From: Cymbidium sinense
Lineage: Eukaryota; Streptophyta; Magnoliopsida; Asparagales; Orchidaceae
Direction of reading: 5' to 3'
NCBI GenBank assembly: GCA_021442155.1
Contig: CM038222.1
Coordinates: 111,417,121 to 111,481,120, forward strand
Length of the DNA: 64,000 nt
The number at the start of each line of letters is the position of its first letter. Position 1 is the stretch's first letter. The notes beneath the pieces were generated by a model that had not been told where the DNA came from, searched no databases, and saw nothing but the letters and a program-made list of their open reading frames with translations. Both the position numbers and the translations under genes were made by a program. Below are positions 1 through 9,605 of the stretch, in pieces.

Positions 1-75
1 TTTGAGAGGTTTTTAGCCGTTTTTGAGCCATTTTGTGCCGTTTTTGAGCCATTTTTGATCCGTTTTTTGAGAGAT
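1..75. repeat. Short T-rich tandem repeat
   Basis: A T-rich stretch in which GAGCC(A/G)TTTTTGA-like words recur every 10-20 bp. It is probably the edge of the GC-rich repeat complex that follows. Bases 76-150 show nothing recognisable. Confidence 0.5.
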
Positions 76-149
76 ATTTACCCTTTTGCCCGTAGCTATA
101 GGGTTAGAGGGAGAGGCACACCTTTCCCTTCTCCCTTTCTTCTTGAGTG

Positions 150-1165
150 AGGGTCCTTTGGAGGCAATCAAGAAGGCGATCAAGAGGCGTTCAGGGAGGC
201 GATTTAGGAGGCGATCAAGGCCCACGGTATACGTCGTGGTTCCGGTTTACCCGTCGGACCGTCCGGGTTAGGAGGCGATCAAGGCCCGGGTCGTCGTGGT
301 TCCGTTCCGACCCCGTCGGACCGTCCGGAGGCGATCAAGGCATGGTATACGTCGTGGTTCGGTTCTGGACCCGTCGGCCGTCGGGTTAGAGGCGATCAAG
401 GCCCACGGTATACGTCGTGGTTCCGGTTTACCGGCCACGTCGGACCGTCCGGGTTAGGAGGCGATCAAGGCCCACGGTATACGTCGTGGTTCCGGTTTAC
501 CGGCCACGTCGGACCGTCCGGGTTAGGCGACGCGGTATACGTCGTGGTTCCGGTTCACCACGACCGTCCGGTTAGGAAGCGATCAAGGCCCGCGGTATCG
601 TCGTGGTTCGTTTCGGCCACGTCGGACCGTTGAGTTGGGAAGCGATCAAGGCCGCGGTATCGTCGTGGTTCCGGTTTTACCCGTCGTCGTCCGGAGTTAT
701 CAAGGCCGGTATACATCGTGGTTCCGTTTTCGGCCCGTCGGCCGCGTCCGGGTTAGGAGGCGATCAAGGCCCACGGTATACGTCGTGGTTCCAGTTTACC
801 GGCCACGTCGGACCGTCCGGGTTAGGAGGCGATCAAGGCGGTGCTCGTCGTGGTTCCGATTCGCCATGTCGGACCGTCCGGGTTAGAGGCGATCAAGGCC
901 GCGGTATCGTCGATTCCGGTTTACCGGCCGCGTCGACCGTCCGGGTTAGAGGCGATCAAGGCCACGGTATACTCGTGGTTCAGTTTACACGCGTCGGACC
1001 GTCGTTAGGAAGGCGATCCACGCGGTATGTCGTGGTTCCGGTTTCCGACTCGTCGGTTCGCAGCCTCGTCGGATCGTCACAGGTTAGGGCGATCAAGGCC
1101 TCTGATGCGTCAGCGTTCCGGTTTCGGCCTCGTCCGGTTCGTCCCGTCGGATCGTCACGGGATTG
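150..1165. repeat. GC-rich tandem array, ~69 bp unit
   Basis: About 15 head-to-tail units that contain GGCGATCAAGGC, then CGGTATACGTCGTGG, then TTACCGGCC, then GGACCGTCCGGGTTA. The best-preserved neighbours (units beginning near 452 and 521) are 69 bp apart. Other units carry many 1-15 bp deletions, so the spacing varies. The array is far richer in G+C and CpG than the rest of the window. Long open frames here (for example 603-1166 on the plus strand) are by-products of the repeat, because they encode the same Gly/Arg/Ser-rich phrase again and again and change frame from unit to unit. Family not recognised. Confidence 0.85.
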
Positions 1166-1240
1166 AGGCGATGGCGCGGCTGATGGTGGCGGCCGGCGGG
1201 GTAGTCGGCGGCAATTAGCGACGGTGGTTGGCGGCACGGG
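1165..1240. repeat. GC-rich minisatellite block
   Basis: GGCGGC/GATGGTGGC-type degenerate triplet sequence lying between two tandem arrays. It is the same type of sequence as 2060-2435. Confidence 0.5.
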
Positions 1241-2060
1241 ATCTTTGACCTATCGAGGTTGTTTGTCGAGTGTGACTTCGATGGCGTTAACTATGGAAGA
1301 ATTCGAATTTGGCGAGATCTTTGACCCATCAGGTTGTTTGTCGAGTGTGACGATGGCGTTAACTATGGAAGAGGTCAATTGAATCCGGCGAGATTTTGAC
1401 CGTCCGGGTTATTGTCGAGTGTTACCGATGGCGTTCTATGGAAGAGGTCAATTTCGGCCGAGATCTTTGACCGTCGAGGTTGTTTGTCGAGTGTGACGAT
1501 GGCGTTAACGTATGGAAGAGGTCAATTGAATCCGTGAGGATTTTGACCCGTCGAGGTTATTGTGTGATGATGTGCGTATGGAAGAGGTCAATTGAATCCG
1601 CTAAGGATTTTGACCTATCCGAGGTTGTTTGTCGAGTGTGACTTCGATGGCGTTAACACTATGGAAGGGTCGAATTGAATTGGCGAGGATCTTTGACCGT
1701 CAGGGTTGTTTGTCGGTGTTACCGATGGCGTTAACATGTGGAGCGGTACAAAGTTTTACCTTTCCTAGGTTATTGGTGAATATTATTCGTCGGCAACACT
1801 ATGGAAGAGGCGTGGGAAGTCCACCAAGGACCTTTGACCTTTCAGTTGTTTGTCGAGTTTTTGCTCGATGACATTAACCCGTATGGAAGAGGCGGAAGTC
1901 CACCAGGACCTTTGACCCGGGTTGTTAGTCGAGTTTTACTCGATGGCGTTAACGTATGGAAGAGGTCGAAGTCCACAGGCGTTTGACCTATCCTGGGTTG
2001 TTAGTTAGAGTTTTTACTCGATGACGTTAACCCGTATGGAAGAGGTCAAATTGAATCCGT
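1240..2060. repeat. Tandem array, ~76 bp unit
   Basis: About ten units each holding TTTGACC, then GAGGTTGTTTGTCGAGTG, then GATGGCGTTAAC, then TATGGAAGAGGTC. TTTGACC recurs near 1244, 1320, 1395 and 1465. From about 1740 the units shift towards the variant found at 2435-2875 (AAGTCCACCAAGGACC and TTTACTCGATG), so the two arrays are one family. Confidence 0.85.
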
Positions 2061-2435
2061 TGAGGTAGTCGACGGTGGCGTAGCGTCGGTGGTCAGCGGA
2101 TGACCGCGGCAATGGCGATACCGGTGAAGATTGCCGGCGATGGTGGCAGCGATGGCAGCGGCGGTAATCAGCCGCGGATGACCGGCGACAATAGTGATGA
2201 CCGGCGAAGATTGCCGGCGATAGTTAGCGGCAGTGACCGGCGACGGTAGTAGGCGGCGGTGACCGGCTATAGTGGTTGGCGGCCGACAGGGGTGGTCGGC
2301 AGCGGCAAAGCGGCAGTAGTCGGCTGGCGGCACGTCGGTAGTCAGCGGATGACGTGACAATGGTGATGACCGGAAGATTCCGGCGATGGTCGCGGCGATG
2401 GCCGATGATGGTAGTCGGTGGTGACCGGCGACGAT
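2060..2435. repeat. GC-rich minisatellite (GGCGATGGTGGC-like)
   Basis: Degenerate repeats of GATGACCGGCGA, GGCGATGGTGGC and GATTGCCGGCGATAG. It separates the ~76 bp array from its ~84 bp variant. Reading frames here are by-products of the low-complexity composition. Confidence 0.65.
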
Positions 2436-2875
2436 GAGGATTTTGACCCATCCGAGGTTGTTTGTCGAGTGTTATCGATGACATTAACCTCGCAGAGTGG
2501 TACAAATTTTTTGTTGTCTGTCGCTTTTGCTCGATGACATTAACCGTCTGGAAGATCGCAGAAGTCCACCAAGGGCGTTTGACCTTTCTGGGTTGTTTGT
2601 CGAGCTTTTGCTCGATGACATTAACCCATCTGGAAGAGATCGCGAAGTCCACCAAGGGCGTTTTGGCCTTTCTGGGTTGTTTGTCGAGCTTTTGCTCGAT
2701 GACGTGCTTAATGGTCGAAGAGAAGTCCAGGGCGTTTGACCTTTCTGGGTTGTTTGTCGAGCTTTGCTCGATGACATCGCGTCTGGAAGATCGCAGAAGT
2801 CCACCAAGGGCGTTTTGACCTATCTGGGTTGTTAGTCGAGTGTTTACCCGATGGTTAACCCGTATGGAAGAGAAT
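2435..2875. repeat. Tandem array, ~84 bp unit with internal hairpin
   Basis: About five units with TTTGACCTTTCTGGGTTG, a palindrome TCGAGCTTTTGCTCGA (2600-2615, again 2684-2699), GATGACATTAACC, TGGAAGA and AAGTCCACCAAGGGCG. The two perfect palindromes are 84 bp apart. This is a longer variant of the 1240-2060 array. The open frames at 2462-2818 (plus) and 2484-2807 (minus) are repeat by-products. Confidence 0.85.
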
Positions 2876-2935
2876 AGTTGTATGAGCTTATGAGTTGACT
2901 ATTGATTTTGCCTTTTCATTGGTGTTGTGACTTGC

Positions 2936-3159
2936 TTATCTTTTGAGATTAAGAGTTGCCCCGTTAAGGATCGAAGGAACAAAGTTTGATGAATCTTCAT
3001 TCTTCGCGCTCTTTAAAAGCTTGAAATGCTCCACCTCGATGGTGGTTTTGATCTTGTTGGAAACTTGGTCATCATACAAGATGAAATAATGGGAATCGAC
3101 TTCCACGGTGGCATAGTTGCGTGCTAGAAAACCAGTCGCGGTAGAGTGAAAGTTTACGC
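2936..3159 (-). pseudogene. Orphan C-terminal coding fragment, unrecognised protein
   Basis: On the minus strand a frame of about 74 codons stays open down to a TAA stop at 2936-2938. It has no Met, so it cannot be a whole gene. Composition looks like ordinary protein rather than repeat: the stretch read from 3126 downwards begins LARNYATVEVDSHYFILYDD, continues with mixed charged and hydrophobic residues and ends NGATLNLKR. Just upstream on the coding strand lies GGTTTTCTAG (around 3125-3134), which could be a splice acceptor, and the inverted repeat begins there. This fits a last exon or a captured host-gene fragment. I do not recognise the protein and assign no function. Confidence 0.45.
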
Positions 3160-3873
3160 CTTAGCCTTGTTGTGAAGTCCAGCACACACACAGGTAATTA
3201 AAAAGCGAACAAGAGACACTCAGGTTTTAAAACCTCGAAAAGAGGGAAAAAACCAGAGCTGTGCTTCCACTATGTATCTGTTTGAGTACAAAATCTTCGA
3301 TAAGATTCTGAATTCATATGAGAGGAATAACAAGTGTAACAATGATCAGTTGTAATTCTTGATGGTGGAGATCGGGTAACCGTGATGAGGTACAATTAGT
3401 GATGGCAAGGTGGCGATGGTTGATGGCAGCGAGTCAATCTTGCTTGGGGTGCGATCTTGCTTGGAGTGAAGTGAAAAAGAGAAGAAGGAAGGAAGCGAAA
3501 GAGGAAGGCAAGGAAGAAGAGGAAGAGTCCGATCGAGGAAGAAGAGGAAAAGTGAAGTGAGGAGGAAGATAAAGCTCTAAAGCTTGAAGATCCCGGCAAG
3601 ATCCTTTCACCGCTATCGTTAATTATACGCATTTCCGAAGCTACGCATCTCAACATCACTATTATAAAGCGATCGTTGTTACTCCCTTTCTCAAATAATT
3701 CAGTAATCCGTTATCGGAAGATTTGTACTCGAAAAGGATACATAGTGGAATCTTTTTCGGGCCCTGGTTTTCCCCTCTTTTCGAGGTTTTCCGTTAAAAT
3801 CTCATGTTGTTCTTTTAATTACTGTCTTTTAATCAACAAGGCTAAGGCATAAATTTTACTCTACCTGCCAGTT
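3127..3873. repeat. Large imperfect inverted repeat (~190 bp arms)
   Basis: Arm 1 (about 3127-3330) and the reverse complement of arm 2 (about 3690-3873) match over their length, with indels. Shared landmarks in the same order are GAAAAC, GTAGAGT, GCCTTAGCCTTGTTG, AAAACCTCGAAAAGAGGG, AAAACCAG, TTCCACTATGTATC and GAGTACAAA. The ~360 bp between them holds a GA-rich purine tract (3470-3570). The sequence resembles the conserved part of some plant copia LTRs (inference from memory of the motif style). If so, these are two fragments in opposite orientation. Confidence 0.7.
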
Positions 3874-3881
3874 TTCCGACG

Positions 3882-3885
<4 letters not shown>

Positions 3886-3940
<55 letters not shown>
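3886..3940. repeat. (TA)n microsatellite
   Basis: Uninterrupted TA dinucleotides over about 55 bp. Further TATATATA lies directly after the adjacent foldback element (4310-4318), so the element appears to have split the tract. Confidence 0.95.
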
Positions 3941-3942
<2 letters not shown>

Positions 3943-4306
3943 TGTCAAAATTGACGACTTCGATAACTTCGACCCGCGAAAGACTAAAAATCCGGGTTTG
4001 GGTTGACGAAATTTTCGTTGGTTGAAGAAATTGACCCGAAAAATTTTCGGGTCGGGTTCAGGTTGACCCTCCAACCCGAAATTAACCCGCCAACTCGAAA
4101 TTGACCCGAAAGTGACCCGAAATCGACCTGAAATCAACCCAAAATTGGCCCGAAATTGACCCAAAATCGGGTTCGGGTCGTTTCAGATCAATCGGGTTGA
4201 AATCGGGTCGGGTTTGGGTTGAAGTTTTGACGGTTCCAAAAAGGGTCGTTAGTCAACCTATTCGAGTTGTCGGTGAATTCACAACCCGTTGACCCGAATT
4301 GACACC
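3941..4306. mobile_element. Foldback/MITE-like element inserted in (TA)n
   Basis: About 366 bp bounded by GGTGTCAA at the left and TTGACACC at the right, which are inverted copies of each other. The interior is built from many GACCCGAAAT / CGGGTCGGGTT words in both orientations, so much of it can fold on itself. TA repeats flank both sides, which hides any exact target duplication. It carries no transposase, so it would be non-autonomous; the superfamily is undetermined (hAT-like is my guess). The minus-strand frame across 3856-4164 reads (TA)n and this repeat and is not a gene. Confidence 0.6.
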
Positions 4307-4700
4307 CTTATATATATAGCACTCTCCTATACATGAAAATGGGCACTTTACTTTAAAAAAGACTCATATCTTTGAGATGATATTAAACATTTAGATGTTA
4401 TTAATATGAATATTAAAATTTAGGTGTTAAATATGTAAATATATATCAATTGCGTGGTATGTAAGTAAATTCCTCTTTAAAATAGATTTAGTCTTGTAAA
4501 ATGTTAAATTTATCTTGCAAATTATTAACACAATTTTTCATATTATGAGTCATCATTCATCCTAGGTTGTATTACTTTGTAATTAAAGAAAAAATATAAT
4601 GCATTAAAAAAGGAGAAGAAGAATGAACTACTTGCTCACTCAATTTAACATATTTTATAACCTAAATATATTATAAGGATATTTATTGGTATAATACCAC
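4307..4700. other. AT-rich intergenic, nothing recognised
   Basis: AT-rich sequence with scattered stops in all frames. No motif, repeat or coding signal could be supported. Confidence 0.6.
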
Positions 4701-5186
4701 AAGGTTTCATATTTAGAGATATGGTGTGGTTAAAAGAGAGAAAGCACACAACAACTCTACTCGTTTTGGTAGAGCATTGAAGATAGATCATCGAATTGTC
4801 CTAATAGGTCAGACACCAAGATCCAATCGAGAATTTTCCATTCAAATATCACATAACAACATCAACTATCTTTCATTCCACCAAATAAAATATTTTATGC
4901 AAGTTACTAGACTCCCAAAGGGTGTATCCTTTCGGATTAACTCCCTGAACAATTTTAAAAAAGCATCCTAAAACTAAACCAGGTGGGCCACAGTGCCTAG
5001 GCATTATCCTTTGTATCTAAACTCAAAACACAGTAAATGCAACACCATGACACCAAATCATAAGTGCTTAGATAGTAGATTGTGATCTACACATGTTAAC
5101 ATATGAAATTACTTGATTCCAATTATAACACACATACAACACTTAAACAAGATAAAACACATCATCTAATATTGATTATAATATAT

Positions 5187-5188
<2 letters not shown>
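4700..5188 (-). mobile_element. Possible 3' LTR/UTR remnant of minus-strand gypsy element
   Basis: This stretch lies directly downstream, in element orientation, of the integrase end of the decayed gypsy element at 5277-9605. An LTR or 3' untranslated region is therefore expected here. It has weak similarity in layout to 55750-56460 beside the second copy. LTR boundaries could not be found, so the call rests on position. Confidence 0.25.

Positions 5189-5276
<88 letters not shown>
5189..5276. repeat. Compound (CA)n(TA)n microsatellite
   Basis: CA dinucleotides to about 5237 run directly into TA dinucleotides to about 5275. Frames crossing it encode only alternating Thr-His or Tyr-Ile and are not genes. 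Confidence 0.95.
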
Positions 5277-5278
<2 letters not shown>

Positions 5279-5539
5279 CTTTATCATCTAGATTGAGACC
5301 TTGTAATAGATCAACTTTTTTTCCTTTAATGTGATACATTAATTCCGCCAAACCCTAAAGAACCCTTTTCTGAAGAGTTGGGATCTTGGAAGTCTTCAAG
5401 AAACTTAGGGGCAAAGCATTCTAGCTCGTCCAAAGTTAAGTAAGTATCCTCACTTGGTAGTTTATATTTTCTCTTGGTTTGGAATCTCTAAATAGCATCA
5501 ATATCTAATTGTGCTTTAGTTGTGATGATGTCCTCCACA

Positions 5540-6700
5540 TCGAAGAATATTGGCTTGATAGACATCTACAAATAATCTTTATTTTCTCCTACAAAAATTT
5601 CATTCTATAAATTTGTAAGTTGGGTAACTCCTTTAAAATGTATTAGATCATCTACTTTAAAAAAAAAGAACTAATAAACATGTGAGGGGGCAATTCAAGA
5701 GCATTAGCATTAGTACTAAGTTTTCTAATAATTTTAAATAGTGCACATACTCTCACTTGTAACTTTTTATATTTAGTAAAAGGAAATCTTTCAAGGTGAA
5801 TACGTACTAAGACATATTCACCTACTTCATATTCTTTAAAAATCTTATCTTTATTTTTATTGTTCAGCATACTTAGCATCTTGTAGTTCCAATTATTTTT
5901 TATTTCTTCATGAAGGCTATTAAAATCACATATAAATCTATATGCTAGATAAAAAAAATGCATAAGTAGGTGTGCTAGTTCGATCAATAGGCATTTTAGG
6001 ATTGTACCCATAAATAATTTTAAAAGGTGACTCATGGTAACCTAGAAATGGTACTATCGTAGGCAAATTCAAATGCAAGCAAGGTTAAATCTCAATTTCC
6101 TAAGTTCTTTCCAACTAGACATCTTAATAAGTTCTTTAAGGTCTTATTGATTTCTTCCATTTTCCATCAATTTATGGGTGAAATGTGGAGGAAAACTTTA
6201 GACGTATTCCCATTAATTTTCATAGGGTCTTCGAAACATAAGATACAAATTTAACATCCCTATTAGAGACTATGGTATACGAGACCATATTTAACCTCAC
6301 AACCTCTCTAAAGAATAATCTTGCTAAGTGGGATGCATTATTTATTTTTGAACAAGGTAAAAAAATATGTCATCTTAGAAAATATATCAACAACCACAAA
6401 AATATTGTCATGTCTTGTAGGTGTCCTTGGTTAACCAAATATGAAATCCATGGATATATCTTCTTATGGTCGAGAAGGGATAGGTAAAACTGTATAATGC
6501 ATTGCTTTTTGGTATTTAGCCTTAACTTGTTGATAGGTATAGCATTGTCCTATAACACAATCAATATCTCTTCATAGAGATTTCCAACATAATCTATGTC
6601 AACTAGAAAGTGAGTTTTTGATTTACGAAAATATCGTGCTATGCCTTGAAATGAAGTTCCGAGAAAGGAAACTCAATCTTTAAAATTTATGGGATACATA
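5540..6700 (-). pseudogene. Ty3/gypsy integrase, decayed (element X)
   Basis: Minus-strand integrase remains. The C-terminal part is readable at 5652-6035: GEYVLVRIHLERFP, KYKKLQVR, ALFKIIRKLSTNANALELPP. This matches the order seen after the catalytic core in Ty3/gypsy integrases (VGDYV.VR..PERFP, KKL.AR..GPF.IL.K...NAYV.DLP). Further upstream (6200-6500) the core is present only in pieces separated by frameshifts, around the SKM and [11 protein letters not shown] remnants. In a live element this enzyme joins the cDNA to the host chromosome. With no continuous frame it cannot be functional. A chromovirus relative is likely from the C-terminal wording, but I see no chromodomain. Confidence 0.75.
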
Positions 6701-6849
6701 ACTTCTTTTTGTTATAAAGTTAACCATCAATATTGATAAAGGAGCTATCAAAATTCAAGGGTTTAGATTCGTGCTCTAAATAAATCATATGAAAATCAAG
6801 GAAAATATTCTAATCTTCTTTTGCAATTTTAAATGTAGCAATTTAAAAT

Positions 6850-7340
6850 TTTAAGGATGAAACTACTAGAGATACCCTAGATATGACATCTACTGGTTTG
6901 TTTTCTACCCTAGGTTTATGTTGAAGTACAAAAAAAAATGATGGTATTCAACCCACTTAACATGTATGTAACTCAATTTCTTTTAGGAGTTGATAAATTT
7001 TAAAGCATAATGATTCGTATTCATAATAAACTTCAAATGTAAGAGATAATGTCATCAGTGCTTAAAGCTTTGTATGATCACATAAAACTCTTGCTGATAT
7101 GTAAAATATTTTTGTTCAAAGTCATTTAATTTCTTAGTAGAGAAAGAAACATAATGATTTTCTTGACTAAATTCTCCACCAATAACAACACTTAAAGCAT
7201 TACAAGTTACTTAAAATGGTTTATTGGCATAACAAAGTTTTAATATTGGTGTTGAGGTCATAAGAATTGTAATTTATCACATGGCCTTTTCAACAATTGT
7301 AGTCCAAGCAAACTTATCTTTCTTTAAGACACTTACAATA
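6850..7340 (-). pseudogene. Ty3/gypsy RNase H, decayed (element X)
   Basis: The minus-strand translation near 7080-7165 gives FSTKKLNDFEQKYFTYQQEF, the counterpart of the conserved FxSxKLNxxxxxYSTYDKEF block of gypsy RNase H. Near 6895-7040 the tail reads as the block preceding integrase, where Val-Glu-Asn-Lys-Pro-Val precedes the 'DALS' site. RNase H would remove the RNA template during reverse transcription. Stops and frame changes show it is dead. Confidence 0.7.
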
Positions 7341-7399
7341 TGAGCTACAACATTACTGAAGTTTTTAATACACCACTTATAAATGGAGGCCATCCCATG

Positions 7400-8130
7400 A
7401 AAGCTTCTAATATTTGTAAGCAATTTTGGGATAAGCTAGTCTATAATTGCTTTGATCTTTGTTCGATTTGCCTTCAACCCATCATCAGGTGCGATAAAAT
7501 CTAGGAGGATAACCTCAGGTTGGTAAAAGAATTACTTCATAAGGTTTACCAATAATTTTGTCTCATAATTTCTCTAAAACTAATTTTAGGTGATTTAAAT
7601 ACAACTACTCATTAGGACTGTATATAGGAATGTCATCAAAAATAGTTCACAAGAAAATAATCAAATAAAAAATATTAGGATAGTGTTCATCAAACTTATA
7701 AATTTATAAGGAGAATTTAAAAGGCCAAACGCCATAACCATTTATAAAGACCATTAGGAGTCTTAAAAGATATCTTCCTTTCATCTCCTAGTATGATCCT
7801 TATTTGGTGATACGTACTCTTCAGGTCAATCTTGGAGGATAAAGATGAGCCAAAAATAAGATGCAATACATCATCCAATCTAGGTATTAAAAAACCTTTA
7901 TTTTAATGTTATCTTATTCATTGCTCTACTATCAACATATATCCTCCAAGTTCCATCTTTCTTAAGGGTCAAAAAGGTTGGTACTACATAAAGACATAGG
8001 CTTTCTTAGATAAACCCTTGCTTAAGAGTTTATCTATTTGTCTTTTTTATTCTACTTGGATAGTTGGGTTCATTAAGTAATGTGGCAAATTAGTTATCTA
8101 TGAACTAGGAATCAAGTCTATGTCATGTTA
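7400..8130 (-). pseudogene. Ty3/gypsy reverse transcriptase, decayed (element X)
   Basis: On the minus strand the stretch 7790-7990 translates to a RT core with [17 protein letters not shown], then [14 protein letters not shown], then GDE, with the preceding 'RWNLEDMLIVEQ' in place of the usual CVD-R-I--I block. About 200 bp further on, near 7600-7640, FDDIPIYSPNE matches the catalytic (Y/F)xDD-ILIYS block. The order is right and the spacing is normal for gypsy RT. Several frame shifts and stops lie between blocks. Confidence 0.8.
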
Positions 8131-8529
8131 TTTTTTAAAGGTGGGTAGTTCATTAGGTAAGTTTTTCGAGGTCAAATTACTAAATTCTGATATTAAATTT
8201 AAGACCATAATAGGTATTTGGTGCTCGTTGGTATCAAGGAATACTTCTTCATGGTTTAGAATGAAAAGAGAAGTAGGATAATAGAATTGTCTTATTAAAT
8301 TTTTAAATCTTAAGATTTTGAAGTGAATTTTAGGAGATTTAGGACTCTTAGAGTGTAAATATGAAGTATCTTTCCTATTATTCTGAAGTGAAATTATGAT
8401 CGACTAGAGTTTTGTATTGTTCTTTAGATTGGGTTTGGATTGTAGTTCAGAATTGATCATATATGAAGGTGTAGGAAAAATTATGCAATGGGGTGTCACT
8501 GGCAACTTTTCATTGGGTTTAATTAAGAA

Positions 8530-8960
8530 TAGCTTAATTATTTTATTACTGTATTTCAATATATAAGTTTTTTCTTACCATAATAAATTATATTTAAATC
8601 ATAAAGCTGAGAACTTCCTAACACGATATGTCTGATTTTCATAGGAAGGACATCACATCAAATTTGATCAATATAACTACCTATCTTAAGAGGAACAAGG
8701 CATCTAGATGTGATAGGTAAAGATGTATGGTTCACCCAATTAACATGGAATAACTCTAGATGAGGCTCAATCTTAAGAATTGCTTTAGTAATATCATGAG
8801 TTGATAGGATGTTCATAAAACTATCTTAATCTATTACTAGCTTATATCTCTTTTTCTTACATAAAACATACATAAAAAATATTCCTCTTTCTCCAATTTT
8901 CTTTTTACCTAGAATGTAGTCATACACCTCATAACTAATGCTAGATTATCCATAATGGGA
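8530..8960 (-). pseudogene. Ty3/gypsy protease region, decayed (element X)
   Basis: The minus strand at 8570-8670 reads CDVLPMKIRHIVLGSSQLYD followed by YYGKKK. This is the block that ends the aspartic protease and leads to RT in plant gypsy elements (CDVLPMD-CHILLGRPW-YD). The active-site D(S/T)G part is expected around 8820-8900 but is not readable. Protease would cut the Gag-Pol polyprotein. Confidence 0.65.
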
Positions 8961-9605
8961 TGTACTTCTCTATCTGATAAGGATGTATCATCATGTATCT
9001 CTTTTATATCCTCCTCTTCCTTTACATAACCTATCTCATATAATAATATGATTTTTATCTTGCATTGACTCTACATATGTTTCTTCCTATGACATCTAAA
9101 GAAAACTATATCTCTCATGTTTTTAGAGAAAGTTTCAATGGAGGTTGTGTAATTGGGATTTATATATTATGGGATTAAGGCTAGTACTAAATGTTTGAGG
9201 ATAAGAAATATAGAGGGTAGAAAGATAAGGTTTGACATTTTATCTTAGACATGGAGGATGCTTTCTTATATTTTTTTAAGAAGCAAATCATAGTGAAATA
9301 CATCCTCTGAAGTGTGGGGATTATAAAGCTCTACCATATTCTTAATATCTCGTCTTAAGCCAAAGATGAACTTTTTGGCTAACTGCCATCTTCATTATTA
9401 GTGTAGAGTGTCCTAGCTACTAAGTCATAAAATCTATTCATGTATTACACTACTTGCATGCTTCCTTTTTCAAGAGACATTAATTGTTCATGGAACTTCT
9501 TATTATGGTTCATAGGAAAATATTTATCCCTTAAAATATCCTTCATTTCTATCAAATATTTCCTCTTTAGCCAAAATATTATTTCAGTAAACTTTATATG
9601 GCCAC
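8960..9605 (-). pseudogene. Ty3/gypsy gag, C-terminal part with zinc knuckle (element X)
   Basis: Minus-strand gag interrupted at 9605 by LTR A; it resumes at 16546. Near 9068-9112 it reads FFRCHRKKHM-stop-SQC. That is a CCHC zinc knuckle in register except that the first Cys is replaced by Phe. Near 9440-9480 EKGSMQVV..YMNRFYDLVAR matches the capsid-end block (G..SVEEY...F..L.AR). The capsid would package the element RNA. Confidence 0.65.
9601..9605. repeat. 5' target-site duplication of LTR A
   Basis: GCCAC lies directly before the LTR start. ACCAC lies directly after the LTR end at 16541-16545. Four of five bases match. Confidence 0.55.

Noticed and set aside
603..1166. 187-codon open frame on the plus strand in the GC-rich array
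   Set aside because: It reads the 69-bp repeat and changes frame with each indel. Overlapping frames on both strands are equally long. Not a gene.
3396..3659. 87-codon Ser/Phe-rich frame on the minus strand
   Set aside because: It reads the complement of a GA-rich purine tract in the loop of the inverted repeat. Composition-driven.
5103..5351. Open frames across the (CA)n(TA)n tract
   Set aside because: They encode only Thr-His, Tyr-Ile or Val-Cys alternation from the microsatellite.
5540..8130. Endogenous pararetrovirus (caulimovirus-like) origin for the decayed pol
   Set aside because: An integrase lies downstream of RNase H and the wording of RT and integrase is Ty3/gypsy. Pararetroviruses lack integrase, and no movement-protein block was seen.
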